Shown: piece after piece, positions 54,181 to 63,160 of the stretch
Numbering within the stretch: position 1 is the first letter of the stretch
How the letters are laid out: each line of letters begins with the position of its first letter
NCBI GenBank assembly: GCA_963706515.1
Contig: CAVPMW010000011.1
Location: forward strand, 90,254-154,253
Length of the DNA: 64,000 nucleotides
Reading direction: 5' to 3'
Source of the DNA: CAVPMW01 sp963706515
GTDB lineage: Bacteria; Chloroflexota; Anaerolineae; Anaerolineales; UBA4823
Notes under the pieces: model-generated
Told to the model about the DNA's origin: nothing
Seen by the model: the letters and a program-made list of their open reading frames with translations, nothing else
Databases searched by the model: none
Translations under genes and position numbers: made by a program

Positions 54181-55380
54181 ATGGCTGTTGAAGTATTTGT
54201 CCATAAAATGTCCGAGCATATGGAGAAGGCTCGCATCATCCGCTGGTTGGTTAATGAAGGGGATAGGATCGAGAAGTATCAAGTCATTATGGAAGTAGAA
54301 ACCGACAAAGCCACTGCAGAGCTCGAAGCGCCAGCCAGCGGGGTATTGAAGAATATCCGTCCTGGGGCTGTGGATGGCGCCGAAGTAAAGGTAGGGGAGA
54401 CGCTCGCTTATATCGCACTCCCGAGTGAAGTTGTTCCCGAACTGCCGCCTCTGGATGGAACCGAATTGATCGCTGCGGTCGCCCCATCTCCTCCGCCGTC
54501 GACCGTTGAGCAAATAGAGGAAACCGGAGGGGTTCGGGCCACACCGGTCGCTCGCCGGGTAGCCAGGGAGCTAGGTGTCGACCTGAGGCAGGTCAAAGGC
54601 ACCGGTCCACAGGGGAGGGTAAACGAGGAGGACGTGCGGGCATTTGCGGAATCTATAGCTCAACCGGCATTAGTACCATCCACGACTCCTGAAACAGAAT
54701 GGCTTGAGCTGACCACATTGCAGCGCCTGACCGGTGAAAGAATGACTGCCAGCGTCCAAAATGCTCCTCAATTTGTACTCACCTTACAAGCCGATATGAC
54801 TCAAGCGATCTGGCTGCGCGAAGCTCTGCAAATCCGGTCGGTGGCTGAAACCGGGGATCGCCTGTCGATCACTTCGATATTAACGAAGGTAGTGGCTGAA
54901 GTCCTGACCCATCATCCACGGGTGAATGCATCGTACGATAACGGGCGCGTCAAATTGCACTCACAGATCAACATTGGCATTGCTTTGGGAAGTGAAACCG
55001 GACTCGTTGTACCGGTGATCAAAGATGCAGATAAAAAATCTCTCTTTCAGATTTCGACTGAGATAACGGCATTTCAAGGGAAAGCAGCGCAAAGGCGATT
55101 ACGAACCGATGATCTCGAAGGAGGTACGTTTACGATCTCTAATCTAGGAATGTATGGAGTTGAGCAATTTAATGCCATTCTCAATCCCCCCCAAAGCGCC
55201 ATCCTGGCTGTTGGCAGTGTGGTCAAAACACCAGTAGGCATGCCTGACGAGACGATCGCTCTGAGGCCTTTGATTACCTTGACGCTTACCATCGATCACC
55301 GCGTTTTGGACGGCGTGCAAGGGGCACAATTTCTAGGAGGATTGAAGGAGCTGTTGGAGACGCCTTTCTTTATGCTCTAA
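54181..55380 (+). CDS. 2-oxoacid dehydrogenase E2 component (dihydrolipoamide acyltransferase)
   Basis: The start is the ATG of MAVEVFVHKMSEHMEKARII after GGAGGTCGA. About 399 residues with the standard order: one lipoyl domain (VIMEVETDKATAELEAPASG, lipoyl Lys in DKA), a Pro-rich linker, a peripheral subunit-binding domain (ATPVARRVARELGVDLRQVK, GTGPQGRVNEEDV), then the catalytic core (LTGERMTASVQNAPQFVLTL and the active-site TIDHRVLDG, HxxxDG). It transfers the acyl group to CoA. No E3 (lipoamide dehydrogenase) gene lies in the window, so E3 must be shared. Confidence 0.94.
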   Translation: MAVEVFVHKMSEHMEKARIIRWLVNEGDRIEKYQVIMEVETDKATAELEAPASGVLKNIRPGAVDGAEVKVGETLAYIALPSEVVPELPPLDGTELIAAVAPSPPPSTVEQIEETGGVRATPVARRVARELGVDLRQVKGTGPQGRVNEEDVRAFAESIAQPALVPSTTPETEWLELTTLQRLTGERMTASVQNAPQFVLTLQADMTQAIWLREALQIRSVAETGDRLSITSILTKVVAEVLTHHPRVNASYDNGRVKLHSQINIGIALGSETGLVVPVIKDADKKSLFQISTEITAFQGKAAQRRLRTDDLEGGTFTISNLGMYGVEQFNAILNPPQSAILAVGSVVKTPVGMPDETIALRPLITLTLTIDHRVLDGVQGAQFLGGLKELLETPFFML

Positions 55381-55389
55381 GTTGAATCG

Positions 55390-56124
55390 ATGACAGATAC
55401 TGATCTCTTTCAATCAATTAGAAGCCAGAGCCGCCTCGTCGACCGCGTAGTTGAGGAGATCGAGCAATTAATTCTGGACGGCAAGCTGAAACCAGGTATG
55501 AAACTGCCGCCTCAACGCCAACTGGCCCAGCACACTGGCGTAAGCCGGCCTGTTATTCGTGAAGCAGTCCATATACTTGAGACCAAGGGGATACTCGAAT
55601 CGAAGCACGGGATTGGGACGATTATCAGACCGTTTTCCAACGATCAATTCACGCAGGGTTTGAGCTGGCTGCTACGCAGCCATAATATTTCCCTCGACGA
55701 TTTACACCAGATGCGCTCGATCCTTGAAGTCGAGAACGCCCGCTTAGCTGCCCTGAATTCCACTGTTGAAGGAGTGGATTCTCTAAGAAAAATTCTATGG
55801 GAAATGGATTCTGTGGAAGATGACGCTCGTCTTTTTGCGGGAAAAGATGCTGAATTTCACAACGCCCTTGCTCAGATGACCAATAACCCCTTGTTGGTCA
55901 TGATGATCGGTACGGTTCGTGAGCTATTGCAGGAAGTTCGATTATCCGTTTCTCGTTATCCAGATTTGAAGGCTTCGGTTATGCCAGATCATTACAATAT
56001 TTTAGAGTGTGTTGCCAGTGGAGATGCTGAAGGTGCCAGCCATGCCATGCGCGTTCACCTGGATCATGCCAGGTTGATACAGGAACATTTTTTGAAACAG
56101 CGAGATGTTATAGACCATATATAA
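55390..56124 (+). CDS. FadR-type GntR regulator with FCD ligand domain (first of a pair)
   Basis: 244 residues starting 9 bases after the E2 stop. The winged helix is RLVDRVVEEIEQLILDGKLK, PGMKLPPQRQLAQHTGVSRP, VIREAVHILETKGILESKHG and IGTIIRP. The all-helical FCD domain follows (LDDLHQMRSILEVENARLAA, DAEFHNALAQMTNNPLLVMM, MRVHLDHARLIQEHF) with the Asp/His metal-binding residues of the family (D-x-x-FH, and late H). It probably controls unit C from the palindrome at 51956, responding to a carboxylate or sugar intermediate. Confidence 0.9.
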   Translation: MTDTDLFQSIRSQSRLVDRVVEEIEQLILDGKLKPGMKLPPQRQLAQHTGVSRPVIREAVHILETKGILESKHGIGTIIRPFSNDQFTQGLSWLLRSHNISLDDLHQMRSILEVENARLAALNSTVEGVDSLRKILWEMDSVEDDARLFAGKDAEFHNALAQMTNNPLLVMMIGTVRELLQEVRLSVSRYPDLKASVMPDHYNILECVASGDAEGASHAMRVHLDHARLIQEHFLKQRDVIDHI

Positions 56125-56134
56125 GGAAAAAAAC

Positions 56135-56917
56135 ATGCAGTCATTGGATAATGAGGGTGACGCCTCTAAGGTCGATATTTTTTCATATTTAAAATCCTCA
56201 TCTACCCTTGTCAATCGCGTATCTGAAGAAATTGAAAAGTCAATTGAGGCGGGCCGTATAATACCTGGCGTGCTACTTCCTTCCGAGAATGAGCTGTCCA
56301 GGCAATTTGGTGTTAGCCGGACTGTGGTTCGGGAAGCAATTCAAGGATTGGTTGCCAGGCACTATCTGGAAGTCAAGCCCGGAAACGGGACATATGTTAC
56401 CAGCCCAACCGTGGAATCGATCTCCAGTTCAATGCGCTTGATTCTACGAACCGGTAATGTGGATGCGGATATTAGAAAGATCTTGGAAGTTCGCAGGCTG
56501 TTGGAAGTTGAGATAGCCGGACTGGCAGCCGAGCGCAGGACAGCCGCAGATTTGGAGGAGTTAGCTAATATATTAAAAATGCAAAGTAAGTGCTGCGATG
56601 ATCGGGAAGACTTCTCCAGGCTGGACGTCGAATTCCATAACGCTCTTGCTGATGCCACCCACAACGAGCTCTTCTCTATACTGGTGAACTCTATTGCAGA
56701 CATCATGCTGGATATGCGTCGATTGGGTTATCAGGCGGTTGGTATGCAGGAGCGGAGCTTGAAACACCACCAGGCGATCTACGAGCAAATCCGAGCAGGT
56801 AATAGAGAAAACGCTTGTTTGGAGATGGAATATCACTTGATCGAAGCGGAAGACATAATCCGTCAGGCGGTGGATGCACAACGAGATATGAATGCACCGG
56901 ATAGCGAAGGGAGATAA
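56135..56917 (+). CDS. FadR-type GntR regulator with FCD ligand domain (second of a pair)
   Basis: 260 residues, beginning 10 bases after the first regulator. Winged helix: STLVNRVSEEIEKSIEAGRI, IPGVLLPSENELSRQFGVSR, TVVREAIQGLVARHYLEVKP and GNGTYVTSP. FCD domain: DADIRKILEVRRLLEVEIAG, FSRLDVEFHNALADATHNEL, RSLKHHQAIYEQIRAGNREN and ACLEMEYHL. The two regulators share the same layout and parts of their sequence, so they arose by tandem duplication and have diverged, perhaps to sense different intermediates. One may respond to the 2-oxo acid and the other to the transketolase-branch sugar. Confidence 0.9.
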   Translation: MQSLDNEGDASKVDIFSYLKSSSTLVNRVSEEIEKSIEAGRIIPGVLLPSENELSRQFGVSRTVVREAIQGLVARHYLEVKPGNGTYVTSPTVESISSSMRLILRTGNVDADIRKILEVRRLLEVEIAGLAAERRTAADLEELANILKMQSKCCDDREDFSRLDVEFHNALADATHNELFSILVNSIADIMLDMRRLGYQAVGMQERSLKHHQAIYEQIRAGNRENACLEMEYHLIEAEDIIRQAVDAQRDMNAPDSEGR

Positions 56918-56919
56918 GG

Positions 56920-57951
56920 ATGAGAGCGCTGCTAAAGGAAAACCCAGGACCAGGGCTTGTTTTGAAGGAAATTGATAAACCGAGAATTCAAGCTCCAGAC
57001 GACGTGCTTTTCAAGGTTGAATACTGCGCAATCTGCGTCGGCGAGACCAAAGTCTATGACTGGAACGAATGGGCTGCCAATGACAAAACACTGCAGCTCC
57101 CTACGGTGCTGGGGCATGAAGCTTCGGGAGTAGTCGTCGATGTTGGTCCGGAAGTCAAGCGTTTCAAACCCGGCGATTGTATCGTCAACGACCCGTTGAT
57201 CTATTGTGGTCACTGCCGGCAGTGCCGCAGTGGCTTCACCAATATGTGTGAGAACCGCGAGATATATGGCAAACGGCGCGGCGCGTTCGCTGAATATGCC
57301 CTGCTTCCTGAAAGGGTCATCTGCCACCTCAACGATAATCTGAGTCTGGAGGAGGGGGCAGTGCTGGAGAATTTTGGCATTGCCATGCATTCGGTCGACA
57401 TCGAGCACCACGAACCTGGCGAGTGGGCGGTGGTGATCGGCGCTGGACCGATCGGTGTTCTAGCAGCTCAGATTTTGGTCGCCTGGGGGGCAAATACCAT
57501 CATCACCGACCTCATAGACCAGCGCCTTGAATTTGCTCGCCGCCACAGCGGCGCTATAGTGGTGGACGTCAAGCAAGAGGAACCCGTCCAAAAAGTCCTG
57601 GAGCTGACCCACGGGCAAGGGGCAGACTTTGTGGTCGAGATGGGCGGCAACCAGTCTACGATTGATCAAGCCTTCGATATGGTGCGCACTTGCGGCACGA
57701 TCGTCACCATAAGTACTTTCAATTCGCCGATCACCTTCAACCCATTCTTCAAGATGACCCGCCGCGAGATCAAGCTGCAAAGCATTATGGGCCGCACCTG
57801 GGATTCCTGGCGGCGCATGAACCAGCTGATCGACTCCGGGCAGGTGAACCTGAAACCGCTGGTTACGCACATCCTGCCGCTCGAGGAATATGCTCAGGGG
57901 TTCGAACTGGTGAAGAACTACAACACGATGAAAGTGCTGCTGCGCCCTTGA
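56920..57951 (+). CDS. Zinc-dependent alcohol dehydrogenase (sorbitol/threonine dehydrogenase-like)
   Basis: 343 residues; ATG follows AAGGGAGATAAGG directly after the second regulator. The catalytic Cys (AICVGETKVYDW), GHEASGVVVDVGPEVKRFKP and the structural zinc set in YCGHCRQCRSGFTNMCENRE are all present, so it is a true zinc ADH, unlike the two MDR proteins of unit A. The coenzyme fold is WAVVIGAGPIGVLAAQILVA, with Asp in TDLIDQRLEFA indicating NAD. A polyol or secondary-alcohol dehydrogenase role is likely. Confidence 0.92.
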   Translation: MRALLKENPGPGLVLKEIDKPRIQAPDDVLFKVEYCAICVGETKVYDWNEWAANDKTLQLPTVLGHEASGVVVDVGPEVKRFKPGDCIVNDPLIYCGHCRQCRSGFTNMCENREIYGKRRGAFAEYALLPERVICHLNDNLSLEEGAVLENFGIAMHSVDIEHHEPGEWAVVIGAGPIGVLAAQILVAWGANTIITDLIDQRLEFARRHSGAIVVDVKQEEPVQKVLELTHGQGADFVVEMGGNQSTIDQAFDMVRTCGTIVTISTFNSPITFNPFFKMTRREIKLQSIMGRTWDSWRRMNQLIDSGQVNLKPLVTHILPLEEYAQGFELVKNYNTMKVLLRP

Positions 57952-58021
57952 TGTAGGCGACGCACGATAAGGAAGCTTGTCTCAAGCCAATAAGCCTGAT
58001 CTTTAAGAGGAAATCGAAATC

Positions 58022-59071
58022 ATGGAAATTAGCATCGATCCATTTAAAATATCCCAATACTGGAAGCCATTTCGGAGCAATACGATGCGCCGATACGACA
58101 GCTTCCCGTTCCATTCCGATTACCCGGAATTGTTGAGGAGCTGCGAGGTATTCGCATATCTCCTGCGCAGTTATACGGTTTGGGAAATGACTTGCGGAGC
58201 ATTAGGGCATCCGGGAGGCAGTTTCTCTGAAGCGGAATTCCTGTCTGTGCTTTTCAATTATGCGCTTCGCTTCGACGCGAAAGATCCGAAGTGGCCTATG
58301 CGGGATGTGTTCTACCTCTCGAAATGCCACACCGCTCCTGCGCTCTACACTGTTCTTTCCTTATACGGATACTTTCCCATCGAACGGCTGAAAGGGTATG
58401 GGTCGTGGGGTTCAGATCTGGAATCTCACCCCGATTGCCTGGTGACCCCGGGTATTGAGGTCAGCGGAGGCTCGCTGGGGCAGATTCCTGGCGTGGCCGT
58501 TGGCAGAGCGTTGGCGATCCGTCAAAATGGCCCTGACCATAGCGACCGGATGGTCTACGTGCTGGTAGGGGATGGGGAGTGCAATGAGGGCTCGGTATGG
58601 GAAGCCTTCATGGCGGCTGGCCATTATAAGCTCGACAATTTGATGTTCATCATCGACTACAACAAGGTCGAGGCGAAGGGCTTCATCAGTCAGGATATGA
58701 GCATTGAGCCGCTTGTGGATAAACTGCGCGCTTTCAATCTGGATGTTTTCGAAACCCAAAATGGGCATGATGTGGCTGAACTGGTGGATGCATTCAACCG
58801 GATGTATCACCAACGCCAGGGAAAACCTCTCGCATTGATACTGAACACGATCAAGGGTAAAAAAGTCCGCGACTGTCAGTACAACCCAAACTGGCATACG
58901 TCGGCTCCGCGCAATATCCCCTCGGCTGGTATGTGGTTGGAGGAGATTTGGGACCAGGACGGCAAGCGGCTGAACATTCCTGAAGAATTCCATATTGCGT
59001 TGACACAAGCTATAGAAATCATGCCGGCGTTGCATGAAGATCCTGACCAGATGATAGATCACCAGATGTAG
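58022..59071 (+). CDS. Transketolase, N-terminal (ThDP-binding) subunit, first split pair
   Basis: 349 residues after AGAGGAAATCG. The N-terminal region is longer than usual (about 60 residues before SYTVWEMTCGALGHPGGSFS). The family pattern includes YLSKCHTAPALYTVLSLYGY, ESHPDCLVTPGIEVSGGSLG, and the cofactor motif VGDGECNEGSVWEAFMAAGH with FIIDYNKVEAKGFI (GDG and late Asn). It makes a heteromeric transketolase with the C-terminal subunit that follows. Split transketolases of this kind often replace the fused housekeeping enzyme in dedicated sugar pathways. Confidence 0.93.
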   Translation: MEISIDPFKISQYWKPFRSNTMRRYDSFPFHSDYPELLRSCEVFAYLLRSYTVWEMTCGALGHPGGSFSEAEFLSVLFNYALRFDAKDPKWPMRDVFYLSKCHTAPALYTVLSLYGYFPIERLKGYGSWGSDLESHPDCLVTPGIEVSGGSLGQIPGVAVGRALAIRQNGPDHSDRMVYVLVGDGECNEGSVWEAFMAAGHYKLDNLMFIIDYNKVEAKGFISQDMSIEPLVDKLRAFNLDVFETQNGHDVAELVDAFNRMYHQRQGKPLALILNTIKGKKVRDCQYNPNWHTSAPRNIPSAGMWLEEIWDQDGKRLNIPEEFHIALTQAIEIMPALHEDPDQMIDHQM

Positions 59072-59080
59072 GAGGCGTAT

Positions 59081-60076
59081 ATGGCCCAGTTTTATCTTCC
59101 CGATCGTAACGAAACCAAAGAGATGCGCTACCAAATGGGCTTTGTGCTGGCCGATCTGGCGTATGAATATCCAAAGATCGTAGCACTGGATGCCGATTTA
59201 CGCAGCTCGACAGGGTTGCACATTTTCGAGCACTTCCACCCAGCCAAGCTGATCAAATCCGGCATTGCAGAACAAAATCTGATCTCGCTTGCAGCCGGAT
59301 ACTCGCAGGAAGGCTATATTCCCTTCCCTTGTACATTCGATGCATTTAGCCGCCGCTTCATGGACCAGCTTTATATCACAGTGGCCTACAGCCGCTTCAA
59401 CGTAAAAATCCTGGGCGCTTACGCCGGCCTGTTTACTGGCAAATCTGGCGCAACCCACCAGAGCGATAAGGAATTAGGATTTATCCTTCGCATACCCAAC
59501 CTGACCGTGATCGAACCAGGGTGTAACCTGGAAATGGCTCAGGCTTTGCGGGCGGGTGTGGAAACTCAGGGACCTTTTTACTTCCGCCTCGTCCGTTGCG
59601 AAGTAGAAGATAATGAGATATATGAAGGCTACCAGTTCAAGATCGGCAAAGGTGTGACAGTGTCCGATACCGGGGGTGATGTGGGTCTGGTAACCACCGG
59701 GTACATGATCAGGACGGCTCATGCCGCTGCCAGGAAGCTCGTCCAAAAAGGGATTGGAGTGCGCATCGATCACCACCCCTCGCTAAAGCCCTTCGACCGC
59801 GAGCTGCTCTATGACATGGCAAGGAAGGTATCCTGCATCGTTACCATGGAGAATCACTGTACCAGCGGCGGACTTTATTCCCTGGTGGCGGAAGCCCTGG
59901 TGGAGAAGGGCATCGGTCTGCGCGTAGGCGCCATCGGTACAGATCCAAACGATTATATCCATACCGGGCACGTCAACGATTTGCTCTACCATTACAAAAT
60001 GACCTCCAATGATGTAGTCGAAAAGGCGTTGGCATTGCTTGATGTCGATCAGAGAGAGAAAGCACCCGTCAGATAG
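59081..60076 (+). CDS. Transketolase, C-terminal subunit, first split pair
   Basis: 331 residues; the ribosome site TAGGAGGCGTAT includes the stop of the N-terminal subunit, so translation is coupled. FVLADLAYEYPKIVALDADL, FEHFHPAKLIKSGIAEQNLI (the cofactor-activating Glu in GIAEQ), AYAGLFTGKSGATHQSDKEL and a C-terminal domain (ISDTGGDVGLVTTGYMIRTA-type VSDTGGDVGLVTTGYMIRTA; MENHCTSGGLYSLVAEALV). It completes the ThDP site of the partner. Intact. Confidence 0.93.
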   Translation: MAQFYLPDRNETKEMRYQMGFVLADLAYEYPKIVALDADLRSSTGLHIFEHFHPAKLIKSGIAEQNLISLAAGYSQEGYIPFPCTFDAFSRRFMDQLYITVAYSRFNVKILGAYAGLFTGKSGATHQSDKELGFILRIPNLTVIEPGCNLEMAQALRAGVETQGPFYFRLVRCEVEDNEIYEGYQFKIGKGVTVSDTGGDVGLVTTGYMIRTAHAAARKLVQKGIGVRIDHHPSLKPFDRELLYDMARKVSCIVTMENHCTSGGLYSLVAEALVEKGIGLRVGAIGTDPNDYIHTGHVNDLLYHYKMTSNDVVEKALALLDVDQREKAPVR

Positions 60077-60155
60077 TCTCCTGTTTCCCAGGCAAAGCAT
60101 AACGGGACAATATTGATCAGCGATCCTGAGAAAATTTATCAAGGAATAATTTAAT

Positions 60156-61046
60156 ATGCACCTGCACTCAGAAGAACTAATTCAAGAATTAGCGACCAAA
60201 GCTCAGTCATTCCGCATCCAGGTGCTTCAGATGGTCTATGAGGCACAGACCGGGCACATCGGCGGGGCATTCTCGGCAGCCGAGATCATCACTTCACTCT
60301 ACTTCCACCAACTGCGCATTGATCCCGAAAACCCTGGCTGGTCAGACCGGGATCGTTTGCTGTTTTCCAAGGGTCACGCTTGTGCGGTGCTGTACACAGC
60401 GCTGGCTCATCGCGGTTTTTTCCCGGTCGACGAGCTGGCTACTTTCCGTAAGTTCAACAGCCGTTTGCAAGGCCATCCAGACCGGATCAAGACGCCGGGA
60501 GTGGAAATCTGTGCAGGCCCCTTGGGGCATGGTGTTGCCATCGGAGCTGGCATGGCATTGGCCTTAAATATGCGTGGGGGCAAACCATCTTCGTCGAGCG
60601 CGCCATCCTCCCGAGCAGCGCCAGCGAGAGTGTATGTTGTCTTAGGTGATGGCGAGATCAATGCCGGGGTGATCTGGGAAGGAGCCATGCTAGCGTCGAA
60701 ATATAGGCTTGGAAATCTCACCGCCATCTTGGACTATAACGGAATCCAGCAAACTGGCGCGACCGCCGATGTATTGCCAACAGAACCGATCGCTGACAAA
60801 TGGCTATCCTTTGGCTGGCATGTGCAGGAAATCCACGGGCACAATGTTGCCGAAATCCTCAACGCACTGGACCGCGCCGACGAGGTGCACGCCCGCCCCA
60901 GCATGATCATCGCTCGTACGACCAAAGGCAAGGGGGTTAGCTTTATGGAGTATGATCACCGCTGGCATGGGATGCCGCCGAACAAGGACCAGTACGAGCG
61001 CGCACTTGCGGAGCTTAAGGAGGGGTTGACGGCATGGCGGAACTAG
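60156..61046 (+). CDS. Transketolase, N-terminal subunit, second split pair
   Basis: 296 residues after AAGGAATAATTTAAT. FRIQVLQMVYEAQTGHIGGA with FSAAEIITSLYFHQLRIDPE opens the domain; LLFSKGHACAVLYTALAHRG, PGVEICAGPLGHGVAIGAGM and the ThDP motif LGDGEINAGVIWEGAMLASK with AILDYNGIQQTG follow. The usual NEG of the motif is NAG, and a Ser/Ala/Pro-rich insertion of about 15 residues (KPSSSSAPSSRAAPA) sits before the GDG strand. Both are odd but the fold seems complete. It differs clearly from the first pair, so the pairs probably have different substrates. Confidence 0.92.
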   Translation: MHLHSEELIQELATKAQSFRIQVLQMVYEAQTGHIGGAFSAAEIITSLYFHQLRIDPENPGWSDRDRLLFSKGHACAVLYTALAHRGFFPVDELATFRKFNSRLQGHPDRIKTPGVEICAGPLGHGVAIGAGMALALNMRGGKPSSSSAPSSRAAPARVYVVLGDGEINAGVIWEGAMLASKYRLGNLTAILDYNGIQQTGATADVLPTEPIADKWLSFGWHVQEIHGHNVAEILNALDRADEVHARPSMIIARTTKGKGVSFMEYDHRWHGMPPNKDQYERALAELKEGLTAWRN

Positions 61047-61993
61047 TTTCGATGCGTAAAGCTTACGGTGAGGCGCTGGTTCGCCTCGGAAGAGATTACC
61101 CTGACGTGGTAGCGCTCAGCGCCGATGTTTCCAACTCTGATTTTAGCTGGATGTTCCAGGAGGCGTTCCCGGATCGATTCTTCAATGTCGGCATCGCCGA
61201 GCAGTGCCTGGTGGATGTGGCGGTCGGGTTAGCGTACAGCGGAAAGATACCTTTTGCCAACACGTTTGCCTTTTTATTTGCCACGCGAGCATTGGAAATG
61301 GTGCGCACGCACTTGTGTTACGGCGAAGCCAACGTCAAACTGATGGGTGCTTATGCCGGGGTTTCGGATTCGTTCGATGGTCCTACCCATCACGCCATTA
61401 CCGATATTGCTATCCTGCGAAGTCTGCCCAACATGACGGTCATCGTCCCCAGTGACCCGATCGCAGTGGCTAAGCTGCTGCCCCAGGTCGCTGAGTGGAA
61501 AGGGCCGGTCTACTTCAGGCTGAACCGCAACGAAGTGCCAATATTGTTCGATGACAGCTATGCGCCGCGCATCGGGCAGGCGGTCCCCCTGCGCTCCGGC
61601 GGAGATGTGACCTTGATCTGCTGTGGTGTGATGGTCAGCCGTTGCCTGGAGGCCGCAATGCTTTTAGCCATGGATGGTATCGAAGCCCAGGTTTTAGAAA
61701 TGCACACGATCAAACCCTTGGATGTTGAAGCGGTCATAAAGGCAGCCTACCTAACGGGGGCATTAGTCACGGCTGAAGAACATTCAATTGTGGGCGGCTT
61801 AGGCGGCGCGGTTACCGAAGCGGTTTGTGAGCGTTATCCGGTGCCGGTGAAACGGGTGGGAATCGCCGATCGATTTTGCGAAACCGGTCCCTACGATTCT
61901 CTGTTGGACAGTTATGGCATGTCGGTTAACGACGTAGTGGAAGCCGCAAAAGCTGCAGTGATTGCCAGGCAAAATACCCGGCAGAAGGAGTAG
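61034..61993 (+). CDS. Transketolase, C-terminal subunit, second split pair
   Basis: 319 residues; the ATG lies 13 bases inside the end of the N-terminal subunit. VSMRKAYGEALVRLGRDYPD, VVALSADVSNSDFSWMFQEA, FFNVGIAEQCLVDVAVGLAY (Glu of GIAEQ kept), AYAGVSDSFDGPTHHAITDI and a C-terminal domain (GGDVTLICCGVMVSRCLEAA; LVTAEEHSIVGGLGGAVTEA). Intact. Together with its partner it forms the second dedicated transketolase of the operon. Confidence 0.93.
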   Translation: MAELVSMRKAYGEALVRLGRDYPDVVALSADVSNSDFSWMFQEAFPDRFFNVGIAEQCLVDVAVGLAYSGKIPFANTFAFLFATRALEMVRTHLCYGEANVKLMGAYAGVSDSFDGPTHHAITDIAILRSLPNMTVIVPSDPIAVAKLLPQVAEWKGPVYFRLNRNEVPILFDDSYAPRIGQAVPLRSGGDVTLICCGVMVSRCLEAAMLLAMDGIEAQVLEMHTIKPLDVEAVIKAAYLTGALVTAEEHSIVGGLGGAVTEAVCERYPVPVKRVGIADRFCETGPYDSLLDSYGMSVNDVVEAAKAAVIARQNTRQKE

Positions 61994-61995
61994 AT

Positions 61996-63148
61996 TTGAA
62001 TTCTCGCCAGCGTGTGCAGATGGCATTGAACCATCAGGAACCGGACCGGGTGCCTTTCGACCTGGGCGCCACCTATGTGACCGGCATCCACCGCAACGTG
62101 TATAACCCTTGGCGGCAGGCCCTCGGATTGCCTGCGGTCCAGGTCAGGATCTTTGAGATGCTGCAGCAGCTTGCCTGGGTCGACGACGATATGCTGGATA
62201 TATTAGGTGTAGACGTAAGACCAGTGACACCAGGCGGTTCACTCACCTATCGTTTGGAAATTCAAGATCGAGGGGACAGCACCTGCTTCTATGATGAATG
62301 GGGTATTGGTTGGCGCATGCCGAATGATTATGGCTTGTACTACGATATGTTCGAACACCCTTTGTCGGGCAGCATCAGCGAGATCAGATATTGAGTTTTT
62401 GTCCGAGCCAGATCCATGCGATCCAGCCCGCTATGCCGGCATGCGCGAGATGGCTCGCCAGATCGTTGACGTGCAGAAGAGAGCTGTTGTGGTTACCCAG
62501 ATGACCGCCGGGATGACGGAAATCGCTGCCTGGACTAGGGGCTATGAAGATTTTTATGCCGATCTGGCAGCGGATCATCGGCTTGCCGCACAGCTCCTCG
62601 ATAAAATAAACACAATCAAGATGGCCTATTGGGAGCGTGCATTGGCTGAGGTCGGCGAATATGTAGATGTGATGATGCTGGGAGATGATTTCGCCGGACA
62701 GGAGAGGTTGCTCATGTCTCCTCGCACCTGGCGAAAGCTGATCAAACCGCGTTTGAAAGAGTTATTCGACCTGATGCATTCCAAGAGCCAGGCCAGGTTG
62801 TTCCTGCATTCGTGCGGATCCGTGCGGGAAGTGATCCCCGATTTGATCGAGATCGGATTGGATATCCTTAACCCAGTTCAGGTGAGCGCGGCCGGCATGA
62901 ATAGCCCCGAGCTGAAACGGGAATTTGGCAGCGACCTGGTATTTTGGGGAGGCGGCGTAGATACGCAAAGGGTGCTCCCATACGGAACACCGGAGGAGGT
63001 AAGGATAGAAGTGCGTCGGCGGCTTGAGGATTTCATGCCCGGCGGTGGTTTTGTGTTCAATCCGGTACACAACATCCAAGGGGATGTCCCGGCTGAGAAT
63101 CTAATGGCGATGTGGGAAACGCTGCAAGAGTACGGGCGTTATTCCTAA
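61996..63148 (+). CDS. Uroporphyrinogen decarboxylase (URO-D) family protein with HxC zinc motif, methyltransferase-like (frameshifted)
   Basis: Starts at TTG, with GAAGGAG 6 bases upstream: NSRQRVQMALNHQEPDRVPF and DLGATYVTGIHRNVYNPWRQ. After a break near 62385: AVVVTQMTAGMTEIAAWTRG, DVMMLGDDFAGQERLLMSPR, TWRKLIKPRLKELFDLMHSK, LFLHSCGSVREVIPDLIEIG, LDILNPVQVSAAGMNSPELK and LVFWGGGVDTQRVLPYGTPE. The HSCG motif is the first half of the zinc site of MtaA/MtbA-type methylcorrinoid methyltransferases; a classical second Cys is not obvious. It resembles the URO-D protein of unit B only distantly. Confidence 0.85.
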
Positions 63149-63160
63149 GAGGTGAGCAGG

